A stretch of 64,000 nt of DNA, taken from positions 79,045,553 through 79,109,552 of the forward strand of contig NC_064837.1 in the NCBI RefSeq assembly GCF_024166365.1. The letters run 5' to 3'. This stretch comes from Elephas maximus indicus (Eukaryota > Chordata > Mammalia > Proboscidea > Elephantidae). Made by a program: the position numbers and the translations under genes. Below the pieces are notes generated by a model, which ran no database searches, was not told the DNA's origin, and saw nothing but the letters and a program-made list of their open reading frames with translations. Shown here piece by piece: positions 46,652 to 56,432 of the stretch; the first letter of the stretch is position 1, and the number at the start of each line of letters is the position of its first letter.

Positions 46652-47062
46652 TGTTATGGATTGAATTGTGTCTCCCTGCAAATTATGTGTTGTAAATCCT
46701 AAACTCTATGCCAGTGATTATAATCCCATTTGGGAATGGGTTGTCTTTGTTATGTTAACAAGACAGGATTAATGTAGGGTATATTTTGAGTCAAACTCTT
46801 TTGAGCTACAAAAGAGATAAAACATAAGCTAGCTAGCAGAGAAGGGGGAAGAGAGACACCAAACCACATGGGGATCGCCCAGAAGCAGCTCAGAAGAGAC
46901 AAGGACATTCCTCCAGAGTCAGCAGTGAAAGAAAGCCTTCCCCTAGAGCTGGCACCCTGATTTCAAACTTTCAGGCTCCTAAACTGTAAGAAAATTAATT
47001 TCTGTTTGTTAAAGCCACCTACTTGTGGTATTTCTGTTACCGCAGCACTAGATAACTAAGAC
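46652..47062 (+). repeat. 3' LTR of the MaLR provirus
   Basis: It starts TGTTATGGATTGAATTGTG and ends CACTAGATAACTAAGACA. The signal region here reads AAAATTAATTTC, so the polyadenylation hexamer is mutated relative to the 5' LTR. Confidence 0.88.
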
Positions 47063-47690
47063 ATGAGATAAGGGTTCAACTTCATTCTTTCCCGTGTGGA
47101 CATCCAGTTGACCCAGTATCATTTGTTGAAAGGATTATTTATACCCATTGACACGCTTTCACAAAAATCAATGGATCGTAAATGTGAGGGTTTATTTCTG
47201 GACTTTCAATTTTATTCCATTTATCTCTGTGTCTTTCCTTTTGCCAGTACCACCTGCCTTGATCCCTGCAGTTTTCTACTAAGTTTTGAAATCGAGAAGT
47301 GTGAGTCCTCCAACTTTGTTCTTTTCCAAGATCATTTTGACCATTTTGGGTCCCTCGAATTTCCATATGAATTTTAAGGTTAGCTTGTCAAATTCTGTAA
47401 ATAAGTTAGTTGGGGCTTTAACATGGATTGCACTGAATCTGTAGATAAATTTGGGCAATATTGTCACCTTAACAATGTTAAGTCTTTCAATCTTATGAAC
47501 ATGCAGTTGCTGTCCACTATTTAGGTCTTCTTTACTTTCTTTCAACAATGTTTTGTAGTTTTCCGAATATATGTTTTATACTTCTTTTGTTAAATTTATT
47601 ACTAAGTATTTTATACTTTTTGATGGTATTGTAAATAGAATTGGTTTCTTAATTTCATTTCTGGTTTCCATGCCTGTTCTTAACTGCAGC

Positions 47691-47989
47691 AAGCCCGATA
47701 TCTGAACTTCATTTCTGGATTAAGAAAGAAAGCTTCAGAAGAAGAAATCTCAACTCCTTCTGACACTCTTATGTCTTTTCTAAGGATAAAGCTACAGATT
47801 TCATTCAAACAGTTTTGAAGATTTCAGGTAATAAATCTAAACCATATATGGACACACTTTTTAAGATCATGCATTTGATATTCACATTAAGAAGGACAGA
47901 AATATGACTAAACAGGAAGGATGATAAATTTCCCAAAAGTGCTGCTGGAGGTGCTACACATGCCAGGGAGGTCCTGAAGTCATAGGGAG
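47691..47989. other. No gene seen
   Basis: Unassigned sequence after the L1. A minus-strand 77-codon ORF (47805-48038) has no motif. Confidence 0.45.
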
Positions 47990-48125
47990 GGCAGAGCAGC
48001 ACAGCCTGCCCACAGTCACAACTCAGAGATTTGGGCAAGGAGTTTAGCCTCTGTAAGCCCCTGTCTGCTCATCTTTAAAACGGAAATAATAACAGTTTAT
48101 ATAGTGTTTGCAGAGTGGTCTCCAG
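47990..48125 (+). mobile_element. MIR-like SINE remnant
   Basis: GATTTGGGCAAGGAGTTTAGCC, TCTGTAAGCCCCTGTCTGC and TTTAAAACGGAAATAATAAC follow the MIR core. Confidence 0.5.
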
Positions 48126-48407
48126 GAATAGAAAATCCACAGGCATGCAAGAAGAAAACATAAGGACCTCTCTTTATGCTTACTTTATGTCATTCCTTTC
48201 AATTTTATTTTTGTTTAAGCTTTACACCTGTACATAATACAATAGTATGCTGTTCTATTTACATATTTCATATTAAATTTGCAAGCACAGTTTGTCAGTT
48301 CAGCCTCAGTTTTTAACTGATGGAGACAACTGGCTAACCTTACAGCTTAGCACATAACAAGTAAGTACGCAGTAAATCTTAACCATCATAAAAAATATTT
48401 ATAATTA

Positions 48408-48419
48408 TAATCATATTTT
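48408..48419 (+). repeat. Left target-site duplication of RTE copy 2
   Basis: TAATCATATTTT, repeated exactly at 51632-51643. Confidence 0.93.
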
Positions 48420-51400
48420 CCCCCATGTGTCTGTCAGTTTGTCGTACTGTGGGGGCTTGTGTGTTGCTGCGATGCTAGAAGCTATGCCATTGGTATTCAG
48501 ATACCAGCAGGGTCACCCATGGAGGACAGGTTTCAGCTGAGCTTCCAGACTAAGACAGACTAGGAAGAAGGACCTGGCAGTCTACTTCTGAAAAGCATTA
48601 GCCAGTGAAAACCTTATGAATAGCAGTGGAACACTGTCTGACATAGCGCTGGAAGATGAGCCCCCCAGGTTGGAAGGCACTCAGAAGACGACTGGGGAAG
48701 AGCTGCCTCCTCAAAGTAGAGTCGACCTTAATGACGAGGATGGGGTAAAGCTTTCAGGAAATTCATTTGCTGACGTGGCACGACTCAAAATGAGAAGAAA
48801 CACCTGCAAACATCCATTAATGATCAGAACCTGGAATGTACGAAGTATGAATCTTGGAAAATTGGAAATCGTCAAAAATGAAATGGAACGCATAAATATT
48901 GATATCCTAGGTATTAGTGAGCTGAAATGGACTGGTATTGGCCATTTTGAATTGGACAATCATACAGTCTACTATCCTAGGAATGACAACTCGAAGAGGA
49001 ATGGTGTTGCATTCATCGTCAAAAAGAACGTTTCAAGATCTATCCTGAAGTACAGGGCTGTCAGTGATGGGATAATATCCATACGCCTACAAGGAAGAGC
49101 AGTTAATACAACTATTATTCAAATTTACACACCAACCACTAGGGCCAAAGATGAAGAAATAGAAGATTTTTAGCAGCTGCTGCAGTCTGAAGTTGATCGG
49201 ACATGCAATCAAAGATGCATTGATAATTACTGGCGATTGGAATGCGAAAGTTGGAAGAAACAAAGAAGAAGGATCAGTAGTTGGAAAATGTGGCCTTGGT
49301 GATAGAAACAATGCCAGAGAGCGCATGATAGAATTTTGCAAGACCAATGACTTCTTCATTGCAAATACCTTCTTTCACCAACATAAACAGTGACTATACA
49401 CATGGACCTCGCCAGATGGAACACACAGAAAGCAAATTGACTACATCTGTGGAAAGAGACAACGGAAAAGCTCAATACCAACAGTCAGAACAAGGCCAGG
49501 GGCCGACTGTGGAATAGACCATCAATTGCTCATATGCAAGTTCAAGCTGAAACTGAAGAAAATCAGAGCAAGTCCACGAGAGCCAAAATATGACCTTGAA
49601 TATATCCCACCTGCATTTAGAGGCCATCTCAAGAATAGATTTAACACATTGAACACTAGTGACCAAAGGCCAGACATCAAGGACATCATCCATGAAGAAA
49701 GAAAGAAGTCACTGAAAAAACAGGAAAGAAAGAAAAGACCAAGGTGGATGTCAGAGGAGACTCTGAAACTTGCTCTTGAGCGTCAAGCAGCTAAAGCAAA
49801 AGAAAGAATTGAGGAAGTAAAAGAACTGAACAGAAGATTTCAAAGGACATCTCGAGAAGACAAAATTAAGTATTATAATGACATGTGCAAAGAGCTGGAG
49901 ATGGAAAACCAAAAGAGAAGAACACACTTGGCATTTCTCAAGCTGAAAGAACTGAAAAAAAATTCAAGCCTCGAGTTGCAATAGTGAAGGATTCCATGGG
50001 GAAAATATTAAATGATGCAGGAAGCATCAAAAGAAGATGGAAGGAATACAGAGTCATTATACCAAAAAGAATTAGTCAATATTCAAGCATTTCAAGAGGT
50101 GGCATATGATCAGGAACTGGTGGTACTGAAGGAAGAAGTCCAAGCTGCTCCGAAGGCATTGGTGAAAAACAAGGCTCCAGGAATTGATGGAATATCAATT
50201 GAGAGGTTTCAACAAACAGATGCAGCACTGGAGGTGCTCACTCGTCTATGCCAGGAAATATGGAAGACAGCTTCCTGGCCAACTGATTGGAAGATATCCA
50301 TATTTATGCCTATTCCCAAGAAAGGTGATCCAACTGAATGTGGAAATTATAGAACAATATCATTAATATCACATACAAGCAAAATTTTGCTGAAGATCAT
50401 TCAAAAACGGCTGTAGCAGTATATCAACAGGGAACTGCCAGAAATTCAGCCTGTTTCAGAAGAGGACGTGGAACCAGGGATATCATTGCTGATGTCAGAT
50501 GGATCCTGGTTGAAAGCAGAGAATAACAGAAGGATGTTTACCTGTGTTTTATTGATTATACAAAGGCATTTGACTGTGTGGATCATAACAAACTATGGAT
50601 AACACTGCGAAGAATGGGAATTCCAGAACACTTAATTGTGCTCATGAGGAAGCTTTACATAGATCAAGAGGTAGTTGTTTGGACAGAACAAGGGGATACT
50701 GATTGGTTTAAAGTCAGGAAATGTGTGCATCGGGGTTGTATTCTTTCACCATACCTATTTAATCTGTATGCTGAACAAATAATACAAGAAGCTGGACTAT
50801 ATAAAGAAGAATGGGGCATCAAGATTAGAAGAAGAGTTATTAACAACCTGCATTATGCAGATGACACAACCTTGCTTGATGAAAGTGAAGAGGACTTGAA
50901 GCACTTACTAATGAAGATCCAAGACCACAGCCTTCAGTATGGATTACGCCTCAACATAAAGAAAACAAAAATCCTCACAACTGGACCAATGAGCAACATC
51001 ATGATAAACGGAGAAAAGATTGAAGTTGTCAAAGATTTCATTTTACTTGGACCCACAATCAACAGCCATGGAACCAGCAGTCGAGAAATCAAAAGACGCA
51101 TTGCATTGGGCAAATCTGCTGCAAAGGACCTCTTCAAAGTGTTGAAGAGCAAAGATGTCACCCTGAAGACTAAGGTGCATCTGACCCAAGCCATGGTATT
51201 TTCAATCGCATAATAGGCATGTGAAAGCTGGACAATGAATAAGGAAGACCGAAGAAGAGTTAACGCCTTTGAATTGTGGTGTTGGCGAAGAATATTGAAT
51301 ATACCATGGACTGCCAAAAGAACGAACAAATCTGTCTTAGAAGTACAACCAGAATGCTCCTTAGAAGCAAGGATGGCGAGACTGCGTCTTACATACTTTG

Positions 51401-51631
51401 GATATGTTGTCAGGAGGGATCAGTCCCTGGAGAAGGACATCATGCTTGGCAAAGTACAGGGTCAGTGGAAAAGAGGAAGACACTCAACGAGGTGGATTGA
51501 CACAGTGGCTGCAACAATGAGCTCAAGCATAACGATTGAAAGGATGGCTCTGAACCAGGCAGTGTTTTGTTCTGTTGTGCATGGGGTCGCTATGAGTCGG
51601 AACCGACTTGATGGCACCTAACAACAACAAC
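48420..51631 (+). mobile_element. Full-length RTE (BovB-like) LINE, copy 2
   Basis: About 3.21 kb, between perfect 12-bp TSDs. The 5' end CCCCCATGTGTCTGTCAGTTT matches the start of copy 1. It ends CGACTTGATGGCACCTAAC plus AAC units. The flanks are unrelated to those of copy 1, so the two are separate insertions and not a segmental duplication. It retains longer open pieces than copy 1. Endonuclease, reverse transcriptase and C-terminal regions are all present. Confidence 0.96.
48616..51621 (+). pseudogene. RTE endonuclease/reverse transcriptase ORF, broken
   Basis: Open from ATG 48616 for 185 codons. The endonuclease N-half is visible: TWNVRSMN, the catalytic-Glu motif SELKWTG, and IQIYTPT. 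It stops at TAG 49171-49173 (Tyr in copy 1). GDWNAKVG of the second endonuclease half lies near 49227. The reverse transcriptase has KNKAPGIDG (about 50167), CILSPYLFN, YADD (about 50855) and LNIKKTKIL, and a 211-codon open stretch at 50578-51213. The C-terminal frame (51235-51621) runs to the natural stop in the terminal GGCACCTAAC. Lesions shared with copy 1: TAG 50414-50416, one base missing near 50449-50452, TAA 51211-51213. An extra TAG follows at 51214-51216. Confidence 0.94.
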
Positions 51632-51643
51632 TAATCATATTTT
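51632..51643 (+). repeat. Right target-site duplication of RTE copy 2
   Basis: TAATCATATTTT, an exact match to 48408-48419. Confidence 0.93.
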
Positions 51644-52929
51644 TATCATTAAGTCCAGTAGTACTTGTACTTTTCTGGTTTTTCTTGCCACCCCGATGAG
51701 ATTATGAAGCCCACAAAAGTCAATGATCAAAATTATAAGAGTGAATGGCACATCAAGTCAACCACAAATAAATAATGCTTTTATTACCATCATTTAAAAG
51801 TATGGCAAAGTGTTAAGGCCTGAGGGAGAAGAAAAATAGGTTGTAATTTTCATGTCTTTAGTATGTACAACACTAAGCACCTAGAAAGTCTTTGTTCTAG
51901 GACTGGAGCTAATCTGTACAAATCAACTTTTTTTTTTCTGTTTTTGAAAACTACACTCATTTGAGCCACAGGATCCCCAAATTGTGGGAATTCCAGGCAT
52001 CTTGGGGTTCCTCAAAGAGGCAAAATCCAAGATCCAGGCATGGAATCCGGGAAGGGCTCTCAAGACCTGGCCGTTTCCCTGCCATTCTTCCAAGGACTGT
52101 GTGTATGGCACTGGACTCACTTTCCCAGAAATGCTTCTGGGACCTCCTTCTGCACAAAGGGGTTATTAAATTTGTTTCCCTCCCTTCTGGCTCTGTTGGC
52201 TCCCGAGCCCCAGGTCACACACAGCTCCTAGTTCCTATCGGCTTTTCCCAGAGGACCCCTGGGCTCCTGTAGGAGCCAACCCTTCCCTGGAACAGGAAGC
52301 TCTATTTACACTGTCTTGGAGCCTGGTGCTCTCATCCATAAAAGGGAAAGAGTCCTTTAGGAAAAGGGCAGGGTTCTTGGAAACTCTTTAAAAGTGAAAG
52401 CTTCCCGGCTGGCTTTGTTGTTTTACACTGTGGGTTGATGCAGCTTTTCAGAACGCAAAAACACATGCTCTTTGGATGGTTGAGTGGTAGAGCTGAAGGC
52501 TGACATGACAATAAACCAAAAAATATGGACAGAATGTTTCTTGAACCTTCTCAAGCATGCACACCTTAGCCAGATATTTGTTTCCTTAACCTTTCAAAAC
52601 ATAATTCTATACAAATATACTAGTTTATACACATGAATTATTCAACTGTACTTTAAATGAGGAAGAAGGACTATGACTACAGATGTTTGCAACCAATTGC
52701 CCAGGCTGATGTCTGTCACATAAATTCTGCTCCATCATCTACCAGACACAGTTGGTGAGTAGATCTGAGTACCAAGGAAGAGAAAGATACACCACGAGAA
52801 AAATGAAATGGGGTGCTCTAGGAATCCGAGCTCTTGGGGGATTTAATAAAAATGAATCAATAATTATTGAATCATAGTTTAAATCATTTAATCACACTTA
52901 TTATTAATGGTAATTATGAGCAATTATTA
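51644..52929. other. No gene seen; GC-richer 51960-52460
   Basis: Several overlapping ORFs of 61-103 codons on both strands reflect composition and not a gene. The block 51960-52460 is repeat-free and could be a conserved element, which cannot be judged without alignment. Confidence 0.42.
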
Positions 52930-53165
52930 TGAATTGTTACAAGACAGTGTTTAAATGCTTAACATATATTAACTCCTTTAACCCTCATGATGACTTTGTG
53001 AGTTAGGTACTGCTAGAATTCCCAATGCACAGATCAAGAAACTGACACATAGAGGTTAAGTGACTGGTCCAAAGTCATGCAGTCAGTAAGCAGGAAGCTA
53101 GAATATAAACCCAGGGTTTCTAGCCCCATACATTTAAGCCCCAACCATTATGCTGTACTGCCTCT
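52930..53165 (-). mobile_element. MIR SINE remnant
   Basis: ATTAACTCCTTTAACCCTCATG, TAGGTACTGCTAGAATTCCC, GATCAAGAAACTGACACATAGAG, GTTAAGTGACTGGTCC and AGTCATGCAGTCAGTAAGC: a well-preserved reverse MIR. Confidence 0.72.
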
Positions 53166-53554
53166 TCTCTGTTCGTAACCACATGCTAAGCACTTAAATG
53201 CATTAACTCATTTAATTTAAACAGCACAAATAGTGTGCCAGGATTTCATGAGCTAAAATTATCACTCGATCATTCTTCATTTAGTCAGCATCTGCTGACA
53301 CCTAGGGGCATATTGAGATGGAATCCAGGGACCCTGACTGAACAGCCTTATCTCGTTAGAACTAGAGAAGCAGGCTAGAGGCCAGCATCCTCGACGTGAG
53401 CACCAGGCCTTTCTGGTCAGAGCTCACAGCCCCATAGCCCCATCTGCTGTGCCACCCCCCGCCCCCAAACGCACCACCTCCACCCCATGTCTGAGCATTG
53501 CCGCTGTGGTAGGATCCCTGCCACTGCACAGGCTACCTTCTCTCCTCCAACCGC
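53166..53554. other. No gene seen
   Basis: Mixed sequence with a C-rich patch at 53450-53490. A 100-codon ORF runs into the L2 remnant to the right. Confidence 0.45.
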
Positions 53555-53845
53555 AGAGCCACCCCAGCTCATCCTTCAGATCCAGCGAAGGCACGGACTT
53601 TCCTGGGAAGCCTGGCCCAGCCACTTCAGAGGAAGGGAGTACCTCTTTCCCACTTCGTGCCCGCAGTGCCCCTGTGTTTACTCAATTCCTGCCGCCTGTA
53701 TCTCTGCGTGTCCTTGTCATTTATGTACCGTGTCAGCCTGCATGTCCCTGAGAACGGAGCTGTGTCTTATGCATTTTTGAGTCCCCATTCCTTGACACAG
53801 AGCCTGGCATGGAATAAATGTGGAATTGACTTATGGAATTGATTA
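53555..53845 (+). mobile_element. L2 LINE 3'-end remnant
   Basis: CTTTCCTGGGAAGCCTGGCC, TCCCTGAGAACGGAGCTGTG, TCTTATGCATTTTTGAGTCCCC, ACAGAGCCTGGCATGGAATAAATG show the L2 3' order. The ORFs of 97-100 codons over it are fortuitous. Confidence 0.68.
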
Positions 53846-54756
53846 TGTAATCTTCTTCCGGAAGTTACTTGCATAAACCTGCCAGACTCTGCCATCCAGG
53901 ACTACCTCAGGGACAGCACCTAAGGATACCAAGGAGTGGCTTTTGGTTCCAGCAATATGGAAGTCACTGGTGATCTTGTTTAGCTGTTATTACCATTGTC
54001 AAGATAACAGACTGTAGTCTAAAGGCTGAAGGGAAGGGTCCAGTAGAGAGGAAGAGGAGGAACAGAAAGGGAATAATTGATAGTTCTAGGTTTTGGAGAT
54101 AGTGGTAAGTGACATGATCCGGAGCAGGAGAGATGGATCTTTTTAGAGGAGGGACAGCCACTCCACTGTACCAGAAAGAGAGAAGGGGAGAACTAGGACA
54201 AACTCAGGCATCCTGTAGACGTGATGGCAGGAAGCTGAGGGAGGTCTTGGTAGGTATTTCTACTTTTTGTGAAATATAAAGCAAAGTCAATGAGGAAGAG
54301 GTGGGAATTTGAGGTTGAAAGGAATAAAAAATATTTGAAACATTTTTTGGAGGGTGGGATGGTAGGCTGATCAGAGAAGCATAGTGAGATTGCCAGGCCA
54401 GACGAAGGACCAGCTGTGGTTGGTGGCCAAGGCTGTGTAGTGAAGCAGCCTGCCTCGCTGGATGACTTTTCCCCAGCAGCCCTCAGCTGTGTTGGTACAA
54501 GACCAGGTTTTGAGTATAGTTCATGCAGATTCAAGTTTGCCAGGCTTGAGCAATAAAAGGAGAGCAAGAGAGTTTAGAATGTTTGCAGCAGAGTGGTTGG
54601 TGTGATGGACTACAGAATGCAACTTGAACACAGGGAGAGCAAAGAGAGGAGGGGCTCATGAACAGGGAGAAGGTAGGAGAAGTGGAAGTCACAAAGGGGT
54701 GCGAGGACGGTTTTAATAGAATACTCAAGTAAGGAACTGTAGTGACACGATTTGTG
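53846..54756. other. Unassigned; possibly an old repeat
   Basis: The purine-rich text at 54180-54720 (GAGGGAGGTCTTGGTAGG, TTGTGAAATATAAAGC, GAGATTGCCAGGCCAGACG, GCATGAACAGGG-like) looks like an old dispersed repeat that I cannot name. The 124-codon minus ORF lacks a domain. Confidence 0.4.
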
Positions 54757-54992
54757 ATCAGTGAGTTGTTGTTAGCTGCCAGCGAGTTGGCCCCCGACTC
54801 ATGGTGATCCCATGAACAACAGAGTGAAATGCTGCCCAGTCCTATACCAACCCCATGATGGACTGTCGATCGGACTGTTGTGATCCACAGGGTTTTTTGG
54901 GGCTGGTTTTCAGAAGTAGAACGCCAGGTCTTTCTTCCTAGTCTGCCTTAGTCTGGAAACCTGGTAGAATTCCCAGCATTTGGCAACCAGGT
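54757..54992 (-). mobile_element. Internally deleted RTE derivative
   Basis: It begins with the complement of the RTE 3' end (GTTGTTGTTAGCTGCCAGCG, GGTGATCCCATGAACAACAG, TGCTGCCCAGTCC). It ends with the complement of the RTE 5' leader (CAGGTCTTTCTTCCTAGTCTG, CCTTAGTCTGGAAACC), which corresponds to 16865-16915 and 48545-48590. The coding body is absent. Confidence 0.75.
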
Positions 54993-55048
54993 GTGCAGTA
55001 ATGGTTGTTTGAATAAGCAGTGAAAAACAGAAATAATTAAGAAACTAA

Positions 55049-55216
55049 AGGATCCCTGGTGGCACAGGGGTTAAGTGCTGTGGTAGCTGCTAACCAAAAG
55101 GTCAGCAGCTCGAATCCACCAGCTACTCCTTGGGAACTCTATGGGGCAGTTCTACTCTGTCTTATAGGGTTGCTTATGAGTCGGAATCGCCTCAATGGCA
55201 ACAGGTTTGGTTTGAT
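55049..55216 (+). mobile_element. AfroSINE
   Basis: GGATCCCTGGTGGCACAGGGG, GCTAACCAAAAGGTCAGCAG, CTCGAATCCACCAGC (B box), GGCAGTTCTACTCTGTC and GAGTCGGAATCGCCTCAATGG. Nearly full length; head and tail intact. Confidence 0.95.
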
Positions 55217-55324
55217 TTAAATGACCCCTAAAGGGTTCTTTAGTGCTCTATTTCTCCAATACAGAGGTGCCCATTGCATGCATGGAGGGTTTGCCTGTTA
55301 CAACCAAGTACCAGACACAGCTTA

Positions 55325-55440
55325 GTTACAGTTCCCCACTAGAACGTAAGCTCCACGAGGCAAGCTGTTTGCCTTGTTTGCAGCTATATTACCAGTTAAG
55401 GAACCTGATCCTCAATAAATATTTGTTGCACGAGATGAAT
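55325..55440 (+). mobile_element. L2-type 3'-end remnant
   Basis: CACTAGAACGTAAGCTCCACG, AGGCAAGCTGTTTGCC, and GATCCTCAATAAATATTTGTTG, a classical L2 terminus. Confidence 0.6.
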
Positions 55441-55444
55441 AAAC

Positions 55445-55605
55445 AAAAGAGCTCTAATTCTTACAACAACCATATGAGGTTAGTATTATTCTCCCCATGG
55501 TATAGTCAGAGAAATCGAGGCTCAAAGAGGTAACAGGTCCAAGGCTGTAAGATAGTAGCAAAACCAGGGTTAACTTCTACCAGTTTTAATGCCAAGTTCT
55601 GTTGT
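55445..55605 (-). mobile_element. MIR SINE remnant
   Basis: CTTACAACAACCATATGAGG, TAGTATTATTCTCCCC, GAAATCGAGGCTCAAAGAGG, TAACAGGTCCAAGGC, AAAACCAGGGTT: a reverse MIR. Confidence 0.65.
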
Positions 55606-56189
55606 ATGTTTGATATCTGTTAACCAGCCAGGAGACTACGAGGCATTTCCAGCTGAAAAACTCCACTCACAGCCCAGCAATATTGTTGTAAGGATGCAAT
55701 AATAGTTGTAAACAATGGAAAACAATATATAGGATATAGTAGGAGCTCAATTAAAACAAAACCAACCTTCCACTGCCCTACCCACCAGTCTTTCTTCTTT
55801 TGTGAAATCACAGTGAGGCTAGACTTGCCCACATTAAAACTCTTCCCCGTCCTTTCTTGTCATTTACCTGATATTTTTCTTAATTCTGCTTTTACTGGAA
55901 ACTGGTGTTGCTGTGCGTCTGCCCTGGTGATTTATTGGTCTCTTGTGTGGTGACTAGTATACGTAAGGCTACTTTTCTCTTTTGTATTTACACAAGTAAA
56001 GATACAGTTCTGCCTAAAGGTCTTCTTAGTCATGAATGCATTCATGGAAAAAAAAACCCTAACTTTGGTCAACAGAAATGGGTTTGGAGAGTCGAGGGAT
56101 ATGAGGAGCCGGGGTTTCCCAAACCCCAGACTGCTGGCATGGTTGACTCGGGTTAAGTTGGGACCATTGATTTGACATTGCAGTTCTAA
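55606..56189. other. No gene seen
   Basis: Unique-looking. The 110-codon minus ORF (55932-56264) begins in the pyrimidine tract to the right and is low-complexity Lys/Arg/Glu at its start. Confidence 0.45.
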
Positions 56190-56331
56190 CCTTTCCTTCT
56201 TCCTTCCTTTCTCTCTCTTCTTCCTTCTTCCCTTTCTTTCTTTCCTTCCTTCATTTCTTACCACCTACTTCCCTCCCTCCTTCCTTTTCTCCTACCTTCC
56301 TTCATTTTTCTTTTTCTTTCCATCCTACTTT
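56190..56331. repeat. Polypyrimidine (TTCC/CTTT)n tract
   Basis: About 140 bases of almost pure C/T on the plus strand with only a few purine interruptions (ACCACCTA at about 56260, single A near ATTT). Likely length-variable. Confidence 0.93.
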
Positions 56332-56333
56332 AA

Positions 56334-56432
56334 TAGCCCTAGTGGCACAGTGGTTAAGAGCTTGGCTGCTAACCAAAAAGTCAGCAGTTCAACTCCACCA
56401 GCTGCTCGTTGGAACCCTATGAGGCAGTTCTG
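56334..56432 (+). mobile_element. AfroSINE 5' part
   Basis: AGCCCTAGTGGCACAGTGG, GCTAACCAAAAAGTCAGCAG, CTCCACCAGCTGCTCG, then stops after GAGGCAGTTCTGCTGC. The 3' tail is missing; the copy abuts the pyrimidine tract. Confidence 0.9.

Larger units (their letters stand above)
44681..47062 (+). mobile_element. MaLR-type endogenous retrovirus provirus, decayed
   Basis: Two LTRs in the same orientation (44681-45095 and 46652-47062) flank about 1.56 kb of internal sequence. ACGAG at 44675-44679 and ATGAG at 47063-47067 form a likely 5-bp TSD with one mismatch, and the host L1 resumes on the far side. The internal part begins GAATTTGGTACTGGAAGAG, as in the MaLR internal region. It then runs into a degenerate repetitive GC-rich zone (45850-46260). 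No gag, pol or env domain is recognisable and stops are frequent, so the element is non-coding. MaLR elements are themselves non-autonomous relatives of ERVL. Confidence 0.85.
43510..47690 (-). mobile_element. Old L1 split by a MaLR provirus
   Basis: Reverse L1 text occupies 43510-44679 and 47063-47690. The first segment includes ACATACAATACAATTCACCC, TTTTTATGACCAAATAATAC, CTCTGCTCATTTTTAAATTG and CTAATCCAAGGTCATAAAGG. The second resumes with AAGGGTTCAACTTCATTC, GACATCCAGTTGACCC and AAGATCATTTTGACC. The ORF2 frame runs on the minus strand in pieces (89 codons at 47279-47548) and is broken. Confidence 0.87.
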
